Assembly (NCBI GenBank): GCA_013180625.2
Contig: SNVD02011200.1
Coordinates: 1 to 64,000, forward strand
Direction of reading: 5' to 3'
From: Boswellia sacra
Lineage: Eukaryota > Streptophyta > Magnoliopsida > Sapindales > Burseraceae
DNA: 64,000 bases
The translations under genes and the position numbers were made by a program. Under the pieces are notes generated by a model, which was given only the letters and a program-made list of their open reading frames with translations, was not told the DNA's origin and did no database searches. Position 1 is the stretch's first letter. Every line of letters starts with the position of its first letter. Below are positions 36,410 to 49,014 of the stretch, in pieces.

Positions 36410-39400
36410 GACTCCCGCTAAGAATACCAACACAACTGGTTTGGATGTTGTGAAGGCCTGGTTTTTGTACCGGCAATATAAAGCCAGGTAATGTATCCAG
36501 GCCAGAATAACAATTTAATAGATCACACCACTTAGCTATATCCTAAAAGAGCCTTTGTGGATCAGCATGCCCCGATCCTTGAATAACCACCAAGATAATA
36601 AAGTAACTGCAAAAATTTAAAAAGTTTTAAGCAACATATTTTTGACATCAGTTTTAATAGACTATAGGAAAGAAAGATGGGCAACTGTGCAAGTATAATG
36701 GAGACTACCTGCTCAATTGAGCACCGCTCTTACTGACTGAAGCAAATGCAGCTCCTTACTTCAATACCCTAAAGAGTTGCAAATCACAAGCTCACTGGTC
36801 CAGGGGGGGAAATCAAGGATTTGAAATCAGATCTTAAAATCTTTATGCAAAAGAAGAGTCCAAAAATTTAGGTCAACGATACAAAATCCTTCATACTTCA
36901 CCAAGAAAGGAATACAAGGGCAGATATTCTTTAGTTTCTGGAAATAAAGAAGGTAAAAACCCAGTAATGCATATAAACAAAAGCATGCATTGTTCAATTT
37001 CTAAAAATCTAGTAGCTTGCAGCCTTGAAAAATGAACTATAACTCAAAGAAGCAGAGCTTCATCTTCATGAAAAATGGACTCAAACGATAACATCAAACG
37101 AAGTTTAAAAAAGGGGCAAAAAAAAAGAAAAACCATAAGATCCAGAACTTACAAAATACAAGAATGGTGATATTCCTGATCAGCAAACAAAACTACCATT
37201 CAAAGAAATAGTAAAAATGAACTATAAACAGCGGGGCCTCTATAAAAACAGCAACAAAATCGGTTCTTTATGGATAGCAAGATCAAAAACTTACCAAATG
37301 AATGAAATCTTGTGATGGGTCCTGATCATCTTACAAAGCCTACCATCAAAAGAACACAAAAACACCAACTTGAACCAAAATGGTCTCAACCAAAACCGCA
37401 AAAAAAAAAAAAAGAGTCTCAGGATAAAGCTAAGTTAAGCAGCTGCGATGGTAAACCTCCAGCTGCACATCGTCTCAGTCACCCCATTTTCTTCTCTACC
37501 CCTCACACTCACACACTGCTTTTCTCCTTATCGAATGAGTTCTTCTGTGCATTATATTCTTAGACTTGGTTCAGTGAACTGTCAACAAAGGGTTGGACAG
37601 ATAGGTTGGACAAATGAGGTAAAGATACGTATCTCAAAATCTTATTTTATTTTTTAAAAATTTTTGTGAAATATAATAAGATTTTCGTACTTGTTACACT
37701 ACGTATAACAGAGTGTAAGTGTGCAACCGAAGTACTTAGTTTTACTTCAGTTTTACTGTAGAGACTCTATTTAATTAATAAATTGATAATTTTTTGGAAA
37801 CTGCCACGTTTTTCAAACTTTCCTTGCTTTCTCTTGTCGTTACTTTCTATGTGCGGATGGTTATGAAATGGAACTCGAAGCATCGATGACTAATCTAATC
37901 TTCCCTTGCTCAACATCTCAAAAATGTTGTTTCTTGGGTTCGCAAGAGTTGAAAACAAAATAAAAGACTTCCATCATTGAAGTTTTGTTTCAATAATCAT
38001 AACTAGTGTATGTAAAATAAGGGAAAATTCTTATTATATACTCTTCCATGATATTATATCTGACCTGAATGATGACATTAACATCTGGGTATTCGAAACT
38101 GTTTTTATTTATTTAACAAAGTTTATTGTTGTATAGATTTTTGAAAGCTTTTATATTGTGTTACGGGTCTATCATGCAACTGAAAATATAATAACATATC
38201 ATCTCAAAATTTTACATAAAATACTATATTGTATTTGATAGAAGAGCTTCTCTATTTGCTAAGATATAAAAAGATCTATTATTTAAATTCGATTGTTGAC
38301 TGCTAATTTATAAATTGGCAATTCAACAAACAGTTATAGCAGTTTGATTCTCATAAACTATAAAGAATTATGGAATGTGCTTGAAGGTTGCTCTATCATG
38401 GCCTTAAGCATGCATTAATATATATGATAATATCTCTTTTTTCTACAGACAAAAAAAATTATTATATCGAAATGAATGAAATAATTTCATTTAAATGAGT
38501 ACACATGGGCCATAACAAAAAGAAAATTATATTAAATTTGCAACCAAATTCATCCATAATTCATGAACTAAGGTAAGTATCATACAATAATGTACCGTGG
38601 GCATGAAAGCAAGCAAAAGGAAAGCCTAAATGTGTATATAAGATCATGTTAAAAATTTGTCAAATATATTTGGATTTTGATTTTGGATTATATTAGTCCC
38701 TGCCTCAAAAGTGGGTGTGCATGCCTTTCAAAGGTGGGTCTTTTGGATTGGAGGCAAACAGTATCATACTTGATCCAAAAGAAATACAGTCTCCATCAAC
38801 AAAATAAGGTTCGGAAATCAAGCAAATTAAAAAGCAAAGTATATCCTCCATATGAATACTATCCTTCATACATATATTTGGATCTTCCAAATAATCAAAT
38901 TCTTAAGATAAAAGATACAGGAAAAAGGTAACTAATTAAAGTGTGATGGAACACTAAATCTAATCTATTGCCTGCTAGTTGCTCATATGAATATACTAAT
39001 CAGCTTTTGGTTCAGAAAATTAACTCTTGCTTAACTTACCAAAAAGAGTGATAAAAAGGAGCATCTCATTGACATTGAAAAAGTTAAAGTATCATTGTAG
39101 CAGAAGCTTGCCAACCAAAGATAGAAAAACATAATTGCCAATGATCAAGAAAATTTTAAGACCCCATGGCTCTTTCTAATCCATCATTATTATTTTTTCC
39201 TTTTTCTATTAATTACATTCTTCAGTTTGTTATAGGAAAACATCTATCAACTTTTACTGAAATGGACCAATTTTCTAAATTTTTATCATATCATACTGAC
39301 TGGGTTCATGAATAGAAGAAATCGGTGCTTGTTGGTACTTTGTGATTTGTCAAATAATAATAATAACAATAATAATTTAAAAAATAGCTGTTTCAATTAG

Positions 39401-42382
39401 GACATGACATTATATATTTATAGTATGAATAGTGGTCCTCTCATCAAGAATTAATGTATTGCAATGGCTGGGACCATTATCTGTAAATGATACAAAAACT
39501 GAATGCAACTTTAAGTGTAGCTTAAATACTTTTGGTTGAAGGGTTCACCAATGAAGTCAATACATATCTAGTATCATATATCAGAATTTCAAAGCTATGC
39601 AGGTATAAGCAAATTAGTTGGGCATGCTTTCTATTATTATTGTTGCTATTGTTATTTTTGAATTTTTTTTTTCTCTTATCTTCCAATTTCCAAACAATGA
39701 ACTACATCTAACACCAAAGCAGCTGCCCTTTGTTGCTTCACCAACCCAAACATCAAGGCCATAATGCATCTTTGAGTCCCAACATCTCTTCTATGCAGCT
39801 ACCCCTCAAGTTATGGCATTTATTTATAAGATTATTAGAGTAGAATTAGATCCCACATGGAAGAGAACCCTTTAGCACTTATAAGGGTGGTGCATTTGTA
39901 TAAAATTTGAGAGGCTTTCAATTATTTAGCTCAAAATCAATGAAAGATGATGAATCTGGAAAGACTGGAATGGAAAATTGAATCCAGTCCTAATGAGCAA
40001 TAACAATAATAATTACTTAGATAACTAAAGAAGCAAAATAGTTGAATTATATTGACAGATACCAGCCATCTACCCAACGCCTTATGTCAAATCAAAATAA
40101 AAGATTCCTCTTTTTGGGGAAAAGCCTCTGTTTTTATAGGGTAACATTACTATTGTTGTCTTCAAGCATTGTTGACATATACTCGCTGCCAAGCTAAGCT
40201 AGCATGCTTCAATCACCGACAATATGATGTTGAAAACTCTACCTTCTTCAATCTCTCTCTCTCTCTAAATTATTGATGAGAGAAAAAATGAATGAATAAG
40301 AGCCATATGTCATATGTGCATCATGCCCCTACAAATAAAAAGTCTTAGCCCACATGGCCCTGTCTGTCTGCTACACTTAATTTAAGTCCATCGCCATGTA
40401 CATCACGCCGCTTCCTCTTTTTTTTTTTTTAATTATTATAGGATAGTTTTCTTTATATTTTTTAACAAAGGTATGGGTAATGTTAATCATCTCTTATGGA
40501 TTATTAGAATGCAAACCCAAATTCTATAGAACATGTAGCCCTTAAGTTAGGAAATGATTAAACATTTTCACACTTGCAGTTGGAGACTCTCAACTCTGAA
40601 GTCAAGTCTCAACACCCCCACCAACCTGAATTACAACTTGCCTGCAAAATCTGGAAAAGCAATGTCGGGGTGTGGGGATAGGAAAGATTATTTGATGCAG
40701 TGGACCCCAATTGAAACAAAAGTCCATATTATTTTTCTGTTTTTTAGTGGAGTAGCCAGCTTTGATTTGCCTTCCAAGGCCTATGCTGTGGCACCCCCAT
40801 TCCATATTCCCTCTCAGCTTTAGAGGAGAGGTTCTGAAAAAGTTTTAGTAAAAGGAATAGTTTTTTTTTTTTTTTTTGTGTGTGGCTGGGTCTTGCCTTT
40901 GAGGGTGAAAAATGACTTACATGAACAAATTTCACAAGCCCATGTGCACCTATTGATCCCTCGCTTTTGTCATTATTAGATTGAGTTGAAAAATTGATGC
41001 CTCTCCCTTGTCTTTTCAAGTCAATTGGGGTCCTCCTGCCTTAACCCTATCTGCTTTTGTTCTTCATGATGAATAAAGCAAGGTTCAACCGTGCAAGTCT
41101 CACTTTTAACTGAGCAAAGTGAAAACAAATAAAATAAAGTGAAGGGGACATTTGATTCTTAATGAAAAAGTAGTTTTCTAATGTTGGATACCCTTGTTCA
41201 TACTGCTCTTTAATTTCATCAGAGATCCCCCATACAACACATCCGAATTCAAAACTTCATTAATTCAAACTTACAGTTCAGTTTGGTTTCAATAATTAAC
41301 ATGAAACCTTAACATGTACTATAGATTGTCTGGGTTGTTTTCTTAGGCCCAGTTGAATTTCAGGCGAAAAAATGTTGAGTGCGGTTAGAGAAGCTCCATA
41401 AAATTTATTATCCTGCCCACTTGCTTTTATGAGTAAGGGTATAATCGTAATAATAAAAAATTAACTTTTCCATTTAATGTCTCTTCTTCTTGTTTCGAGT
41501 CCATCTTATCATTTTTTTTAAATCAGCCCCTTTTCAACATAACTATAAGAGACTCCATTTAATATATATGAGAAAAACATATTTGTCAAAGAAATTAAGT
41601 TAAGAAATTTTTAATTTTAGAAAGACCAAAATTCACACAGGCTACTTATAATGATGTCAATACCCATCTCAAAATGGGAAAAAAGAAAAAAGAAAAAATA
41701 ACAGGTATTTATATTTTAAGTTTTATTATATTATATTGATGTCCTGCCCTCTACAAAGTAAATTAAATATATGGAATTAATGAATTTGGCTACTTTTTAT
41801 CTTGTTGATCATGGCTAGGTGCTTATAGTTTGATTCATGAATAAAACCGAAGAATGCAAAGAGTTTCTGCCATTTATGTCTGCTTTCTATCTCTATTTGA
41901 GGCTGAAAAGGAGAGAGGAAAGGGAAGAAAGGAAGAGGATATGGTAAATAATTTTTTTATTTTTATCACATTTTACCCTTTTGAAAAAGGAGATGTGCTT
42001 AATAAATTTAACGAGGTTAAAGTAACACTACTTAAAAATGTTTGACTGTTCATGTAGCCGAGCCCAGAACAGAACAACCCAGCCCAGCTATGCCGGGTTA
42101 GGCTATTGCAACCTAAACAGAGTTAGCCCTGCAGCATAGATGATAGTGCATATACTATTCACATAGGAAAATGAAAAACGGACCTTGTTAGGGAATTGTT
42201 TTGAGTCTTTAAGAATTTTACTTTATTTTGATTTTCTAATCAAACTCTGAATTCTTTTTTTGTTGTGTGCTCAAGTTTAATATTTACCTTCAATGTCCCA
42301 AATTTAGAAATTAACGTATTTCAATTAGATGACATTACTCATGACACATTTAACAATGCTTAGCACCTCAACAGTTTACTAA

Positions 42383-42557
42383 GGTTGTGTTCGTTTATGA
42401 AATCCAAATCCTATTTTCTGTGTTGCACATTTTTTAATGTAATTTATATTCAATAGCAACCACATATTCTTTTCAAAATTTAAAATAATTCAAAATCAGC
42501 CACATATTCCTAAATCCAATTGAAAATAAAAATACTTAATTCATAAACGAACACATC
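42383..42557 (+). mobile_element. Tourist-like MITE (copy B, best preserved)
   Basis: Terminal inverted repeats GGTTGTGTTCGTTTATGAA and TTCATAAACGAACACATCC bound a non-coding ~175-bp element. It is possibly flanked by a 3-bp CTA duplication, which would fit PIF/Harbinger. It serves as the reference for the other copies. Confidence 0.8.
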
Positions 42558-42908
42558 CTAAATGCTTTTAAGTATCTATAATACTTAACAAAAGTTTAAG
42601 CAAATAGATATTGGGTGTCGAGTTTACTCAACAACTCGACACTTGATGAACAATAAAAAAAATATATAGAAAGAGAGTTTTATTAAAAGTTAAAAATGCT
42701 CCTGCGAATTGACTGTTCTTTGAAATTTTATTTTAATTCAATTACTATTAGTGGAGGAAGCCAAATAGAGTAGAGTTAGAGAAAATAACAGTTGATGTGT
42801 TTCGGAAGAGCCTTGGTTCCAAGAAATTACAAAAACTTTCTTCGTCGAAAAATACGATCTTTTAATTGTTAGCTTCATTTTTAGTCATACAATAATTAAG
42901 GCATCTTA

Positions 42909-43157
42909 TTAATCATTCATGTTCTTGTCGTGTATTTTTCTGTCTTTTAAAATTGTTAAATTATTTGCATGCTTCTTATAAGCTTTTTCCAACCCATACT
43001 TCAATCTTTCCACATGAATTGCCAGCAATTTGTCTTGATTAAGAATAATTAGTGAATAGAAGATGATTGATGTAATGATGCTTTTGCTTTCCAAGTGATT
43101 GATTAGACTGAAAGCTAGTAAAATAATAGTAATACTTATCTTCACTCCCCTTTGCAT
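42909..43157 (-). CDS. Doubtful small ORF with signal-peptide-like N-terminus
   Basis: Eighty-two codons starting from an ATG. The N-terminus (MQRGVKISITIILLAFSLIN) looks like a signal peptide and the C-terminal half is basic and Lys-rich. I do not recognise a peptide-hormone motif (no CLE, RALF, IDA, CEP or Cys pattern) and no promoter is evident. It may be a chance frame in AT-rich DNA. Confidence 0.15.
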   Translation of the reverse strand: MQRGVKISITIILLAFSLINHLESKSIITSIIFYSLIILNQDKLLAIHVERLKYGLEKAYKKHANNLTILKDRKIHDKNMND

Positions 43158-43784
43158 TTATGAAATATGTACATGTAGCATCCCTATCAATTAACCTTCC
43201 CCTTCCTGCAAAACGTTTCTATTGCTAGTTTTACAGGGGCACCATGATTTAAAAATTTATGGCAAGCATTTTACGTGCAAAATTCTATCTAATCACCTGA
43301 TATTATTAACCTAGCTAGAGTGATTAATTGGCTTGCACAATCACTCACAAGTATAGATGCCTAGAATTTAATGGCTCTACCACTTGCTTTGCCTATCATT
43401 CATGTACTTTGACACTTGGTTTTTTAATGGGCATAATCAGGCTGGTTAGATTGGTCTCAGAAGGTTCACCAAGAGGGTGCAGCAGAAATATTACAGGATT
43501 AGAGGGTTTCAAACAAAGAGCATTAAGCTGCACAAGAACTTTGAGATTTGAGTCATATATTAACATTAATGCACCTCAGAAGATGCACAGTATCATAACA
43601 AAATTATAAGATCTTTGCTTGGAACAGGGAAATACTATATTATAAGATGATAGAAGAAGAAGATGATGATGAAGACGACACGTTATTATACAAATACAGA
43701 ACACAAACTCTTGCCGCTAAGAAACATTACCTCTCCCAACAACAAAGATAAAAGATTTAAAGAATTTCCATCTGAATTTTATTT

Positions 43785-46700
43785 TCAGTGCTGTGGAGTG
43801 AGCGAAGGGAAGGAAGGGATTGACTGTAATATCAGCTTCCGCCCACTTCTCCTGCTCGGGGATGATCCAAACCCAGTATTTGGTGGAGAGACCCTCTTGC
43901 TATTGGGAGAAACAGTCTTCACACCGCTGCTGGGAGAGCAATTGCCTCGAAGAATCTCCGGCATTTCATCTTCTGGAGCTGTTTGGAGACACTTCTCAAA
44001 CTTGGATTGAGATCGGAGTATATTTGGTTTTCCATACTTTTGGCCAGCATAGAACCCAGAGGAGGATCCAATGGCAAGTAAAGACCGTGGTGGTTTGCAT
44101 TTGGATGAAAATGGCAGCTGAACCAGTGGTCTGGAACACAAATAACATTTAAAACCAATAATAATAAATGCAACGTCAATAGGTAAACAGATGGTTCAAG
44201 AATCAGACCTGCAAAATTGCAATGGTGTGGCAGGAAGACCAGAACCCAGAATCCGCTCTTCATTATTTGGGATTTCAGTTTTCTGCAAATTTTTGTCAAC
44301 ACCACTCTTTTCACTTGTCTCCCTTTCTTCTTCTTCTGGTTCACCTTCGGTTTCCATCAGTGCAGACCCTGAATTCAAAAATAACAAAGGGGATACAAAA
44401 CAATAGATTGGAAATCATATTAGCAAGATAATACTATAAAGCTCTGATGGCTTTTAAAAGCAATATTCACTAAAGTGCATGTAAGTACAAGTGCACACTC
44501 ACCATCCTTCCTACCAAATGCATTCTTACACCCTTCACATCTGCAATTAACGGAGCATCCAACGCCACCCTATAGAGAAAGGTAAACAAATAAATAAAAC
44601 ACTTTTTTTAATCACTTCATAGAGTGTCAAAAGAAACTGGACATGTCTAAGGAGTCAAACCTGATAGCATTCACAGTATTTCTTTAGGCAACTTGATTTC
44701 TTGCAATTGCAGCCTCTTTTATGTCTTGCCGAAGCTGGTGTTTTGCTAGATTCATCCTGCAATTGCAAATAATAAGCAGGTTAATAAGCAGATTGAAATT
44801 TCTGTTAAGCAGATAGTAAGGTCAGATTTGTAATCTAACCCCAAGTTCAGGTATAGGATCAGAGCTCCTAATGACTTTGGGAGCAAATGCAAGGGGATTT
44901 CTTGATTCGATCTGTTTGCGAGTTGCAAGAACAGTATCTTCATGAATAGGCTTGTTGAAGCAATCTTGACAAGAACATGGCTCTATACAGTAGACACCAG
45001 CAGCAAAGCATTCACAGTAACTACATGGAAAAGAACAAAATATAAAATGAAAAGCATAACAAATGTAAGGAAGTGAAATCTAATTCCCTTTTCATCAAAA
45101 ACTTTCATTTTTCACTCATAAACATTAGGAAAATCTGGAGAAAACAAAGACAACGGCAATAAATATAGGCAAAATAGAGCTGAAATAATTAAGAAAGGGA
45201 CAGAGGAGGGAGAAAAAGAATCAAAAAAAGGAGGATAATGCCAATCAGATTCACAAGGTTATGAATCTTTTGATGAAATGCAACAGAAAATTGTTGTTTC
45301 CAGATTTGGTTTTCACGTTTTGTTAACAGCTAGATCCATGGGGCTAGGGCACTATAGTGGTTTTGTTCAAGAATACTGTTTAAGGAAATTGTATTCAACA
45401 CTGCAAGATGTATGAAGTTTTCATATGAGGATAACAGCCATATTTTGGTCCGCCAATAGAAAATCAGATACTATGGCAATTGGCAACCTGTCAAGAGGCA
45501 GATTGGCCCTAAAATACTAATATCTGAGTCGAATTATTAAGAGGTCAGAACTTACAGCTTCAAACACTTTGATTTCTTACAGTTACATCGCTTACAAGCC
45601 TCACTTTCCCCTGCATTTTCCAACCTACGCCTAAATCGAATTAAAAATCACCAGGTAAGAGTACCGAAAAGATATTAAAATAAAAAATAATAAATATAAT
45701 GCAACTTTTTTTAAATAGATATTATCTTGTAAAGTGCACATGCCTTTTCTTTTTGGGACTGTTCTGATTAAAGTCTTCAGCAACCAAATATCCGGATGTT
45801 TGAGAAGCATCTTCTGCAAGTGGAATTCCATTTTCAACACCAACCATATCTTTCTCAGCAGAGGCTGAAGTCAAAGGTTCATGAAGAGCATCTTGGCTAC
45901 TTTTAGGGGAGTGAAAGGAGGCAGCAGCACCGGGCAAACTTAACTGTCTTCCAGAAGACAATGATTCATGCTTGGTATTTTGGTTATCCTGTGATGTTAT
46001 CGCTAAGGCATTTAAATGCAAACCAATGCCAGGCACAATGCACCTAGGAGAATCAATGCCAGACTTATGAGGCACCAGTTGCTTATCTTCAGAAGGAATC
46101 CTCTCATCAGATTGCAGTATCACAGAATTTGAACCATCATTTAAGTTCTTCCTGCGAGCAACCAGTTCAAAATCTAGACAGCGCCTTAGCATACCACGAT
46201 GCAAATAAGAAACCCGCTGTATAAATGTCAAAAACCACTTTTAAGTATTTGCAGAGCATCCAAATTATTATGTAAATGCTAGAAGGTAACAAGAAACAGA
46301 GATAAAGACTACAATTCAACAAACAACGAAAAAATTAAGTTATAGAATGAACTTAACAGTGTCACCAATTCATGAAGCAGATACTGAAAATAAAAATAAA
46401 ATGACATTAGAAGGTTGTAGTTTCTACCTTGCAAGCAACTGGAATATTCATTCCTGCCATGTCATCCACTTTCTCACTTGGATCACCTGCTAAGCAATTA
46501 TTGATATCATTATTAGCAGGGTTATCCTGTGTCTGGCAGCTTATTTCTCTCAGCTCACTAGTTTCTCCAGGTTGATCTCCCATATCATGTTGTTGACTGT
46601 AACCAACCGGATTGACTATTTGCATTTGTGGCTCTCCACTAATGTCATTTGGCAGGAATGGCGACGTAAGAGAATGACAATACTTTGCCTCGGGGTCCAC

Positions 46701-47735
46701 CGGTTTCTGAATTAGGCCCTTAAAAGCCTCAGACTCATCGGGAAAACTAAAAATTAATAGATCTGCAGCATCAGAAATCAAACTCTCCCAATCACATCCT
46801 GCAGTTTCTTTTTTCTGCTCAGTCGGGCCCTGTAAATGCACTTCACCTTCAGATGAACCATTTTCAGAGGCCTCTTGAACAAATGGAACAAGTGAAACAG
46901 ATGTGCTATTTGTTTCACGATCACAACTAGGTGTTGAGTCACAACCAGGACTACCACAATCATATTTTAAGGCCCGTGGCAGCTCAATAGCAAACTTTGA
47001 ATCACTAGATGCCTCAACAGAAACTTCCCCAATGGAAACCCCGGGATCAAAATTTTCCTGTATTTCAGTTGGGTTATCATACAGCTGAGAAGCATCTGTT
47101 GCAACACCATCATTTGTACAGACTTTATTACCGTTTCCAGAAGAAATCCCAGGTTTTGACAGATCTGAACAGTTACTCCTGCAAAGAAAAACATAAGACA
47201 TTCGCAAACAGAGTGTGAAGGCAAACTACATAAATTAGAATTTGCATAAATGGTCAAGAAATTTCTTGAATTACCTTCTAATGAACCTAGTTTCCTTGTG
47301 AGCGCTCGCATGAGGTGAAGTGAAAATTGATGGGAGGGATGCAAAATTCAGCGAATTGAATGTCTGAGCAATGTGTATGGACTTCACAGGCTTGATTGGA
47401 GACAGACTATTGATATAGTTAAAGACGGGGGAATCCTGCATGCAACAGGGAAAGGTTCGTTTTTAGTTTGTGATAATAATAAGAAATCAGAAGGAAAGAT
47501 TCATTTTAGTTGGTGAGAAAATAGTAAGAAATCAGCAGGGGCTTCCTATCACAAAAGCAGTTTTAAGTGCTAATAAGTACAAAAAAGAGAAACTGAATCA
47601 AATGCCATTCCAATTCAGATAAATTCATAAAAAATCCAAACAAATTGAAAATGTGTATAATAAATATAAACAAGATTTCATGAGCATCAATTATTATTAC
47701 AGGAATAACCTCAGATATAACCATCCAAAATAGTC

Positions 47736-47779
<44 letters not shown>

Positions 47780-48491
47780 GAAAAGTGAAGAACGAACAAG
47801 AATATACGAAGGGTGGCCAAAAGATTACGTGTACAAGAGTAGTAATTAGACGACGGTTTCAACAAAATTCTGCAAATTTCGATACAAAATAAAGGTTTTA
47901 CACCATATATGAAGGAGATTTGTAAGAAACTAAAATACGATACAGAAAAAAGGCTTTACACCAGGAGATTTGTAAGAAACAAAAATAATCGTACGACATA
48001 AAGTAGTGTCTACATATAAACTCAAAATTTGAAGACGAAACTCAAGAAAGAGTGAATTATTTTCAGTACTTCTGTACAAATCTTGATACAAACACAACAA
48101 TCAACAAACAAATATACAAACAAACAAACACTCAACCTCAATACCACAAGAACCCAGAAAGCAGAACATATATAGCAAATGAACTGAAATTGAACTAGAA
48201 CCGGAGATCTAAACCAAACTTGCTGAATTGAACAATTCACACAAAGTAAATCCACTTTCCACAAGTCACAACCACAAAAAACAACAAGTCTCTCCAAGAA
48301 AACACCCAGCTCAACCAATAAAAGAAAAAAAAAAAAAACCTAATTCCCATGAAACCCACAAAAGTCAACCAAACCAAATTTGCATGCAGCAGCAACAAAA
48401 ACCCACTAAAAAAGGAACCTAAAAGAAAATTCATCACCTCAAATTTGGAGACTGGAGTAGCGATCTGGGTAGTCTTCTCAGGGGTGTCCAT
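43785..48491 (-). CDS. TSO1-like CXC-domain (CPP/TCX) DNA-binding protein
   Basis: Ten exons on the minus strand: 48491-48438, 47435-47275, 47178-46428, 46216-45744, 45630-45556, 45020-44840, 44756-44661, 44569-44503, 44368-44209 and 44130-43785. They give 787 residues. N-terminal family motif [19 protein letters not shown]; central [11 protein letters not shown]; a basic SPKKKRRR patch; CXC domain 1 ([20 protein letters not shown], about 490-530); linker [14 protein letters not shown] domain 2 ([20 protein letters not shown], about 582-620). The two Cys-rich domains bind zinc and recognise TTTGAA-like CHR elements. Relatives (TSO1, LIN54) act in the MuvB/DREAM cell-cycle repressor complex, in the nucleus. 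Nine introns fit in phase; intron 4 appears to use a GC donor (AAAAG|gcatgt), since no GT keeps the frame. Reading through it stops after HVHFTR, which would remove both CXC domains. Confidence 0.9.
47739..47776. repeat. (AG)n microsatellite in TSO1-like intron 1
   Basis: A perfect AG run of about 38 bp. On the gene's sense strand it reads as a CT polypyrimidine tract. Confidence 0.95.
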
Positions 48492-48981
48492 GTTAATTAC
48501 AAAACCTCAGAGACACACTACACACAGCTTACTTGGTTACTTTCCTACAGAACAGAAGACATCATATATACTCTCTCTCTCTCTCTCTATGTGTCTACGT
48601 GTGTAGCTAAGCTTACTTACATTATCTAGTTTCTATTGTTTTGTGATGTCCGAATAAGAGAGAGCTTTTTTTGTGTTATCTGAGAAAGAGAGAGAGATTC
48701 AAGAAGAGCGGGAAGGCGGGAAGAAGAGTTGAGTGAAGAGCGAGTAAGTGAGAGTGAGTGCGGTGTGGATTTTTCTCGTGGTGATAACCCACATCCGACC
48801 CTACCACCAGACCCCACCTCCGTAACAGCTGTCCTTTTTCCCTCTCTCCTACAAACTAAACTATTCGCAATTGCGTTCACTTTTATTAGACTAACCTCCC
48901 ACCACTTCCATCTTCTTGATTCTCCTTCTTCTTCTTCAACCTCTTTAGTCTCCCTAGATTTTCCTTTTACTTTTCCCCCCG

Positions 48982-49014
<33 letters not shown>

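Larger units (their letters stand above)
36410..43784. other. Gene-poor region between NET1 and the TSO1-like gene
   Basis: The first ~1.1 kb is probably NET1 leader and promoter. The rest is AT-rich with short homopolymer tracts, one MITE (42383-42557) and a doubtful small secreted ORF (42909-43157, minus). I see no other gene; a microRNA or non-coding RNA gene cannot be excluded by eye. Confidence 0.5.

Noticed and set aside
43919..44344. Longer minus-strand frames over the TSO1-like 3' exons
   Set aside because: They are out-of-frame readings; the correct frame splices 44368-44209 to 44130-43785 and matches the family.
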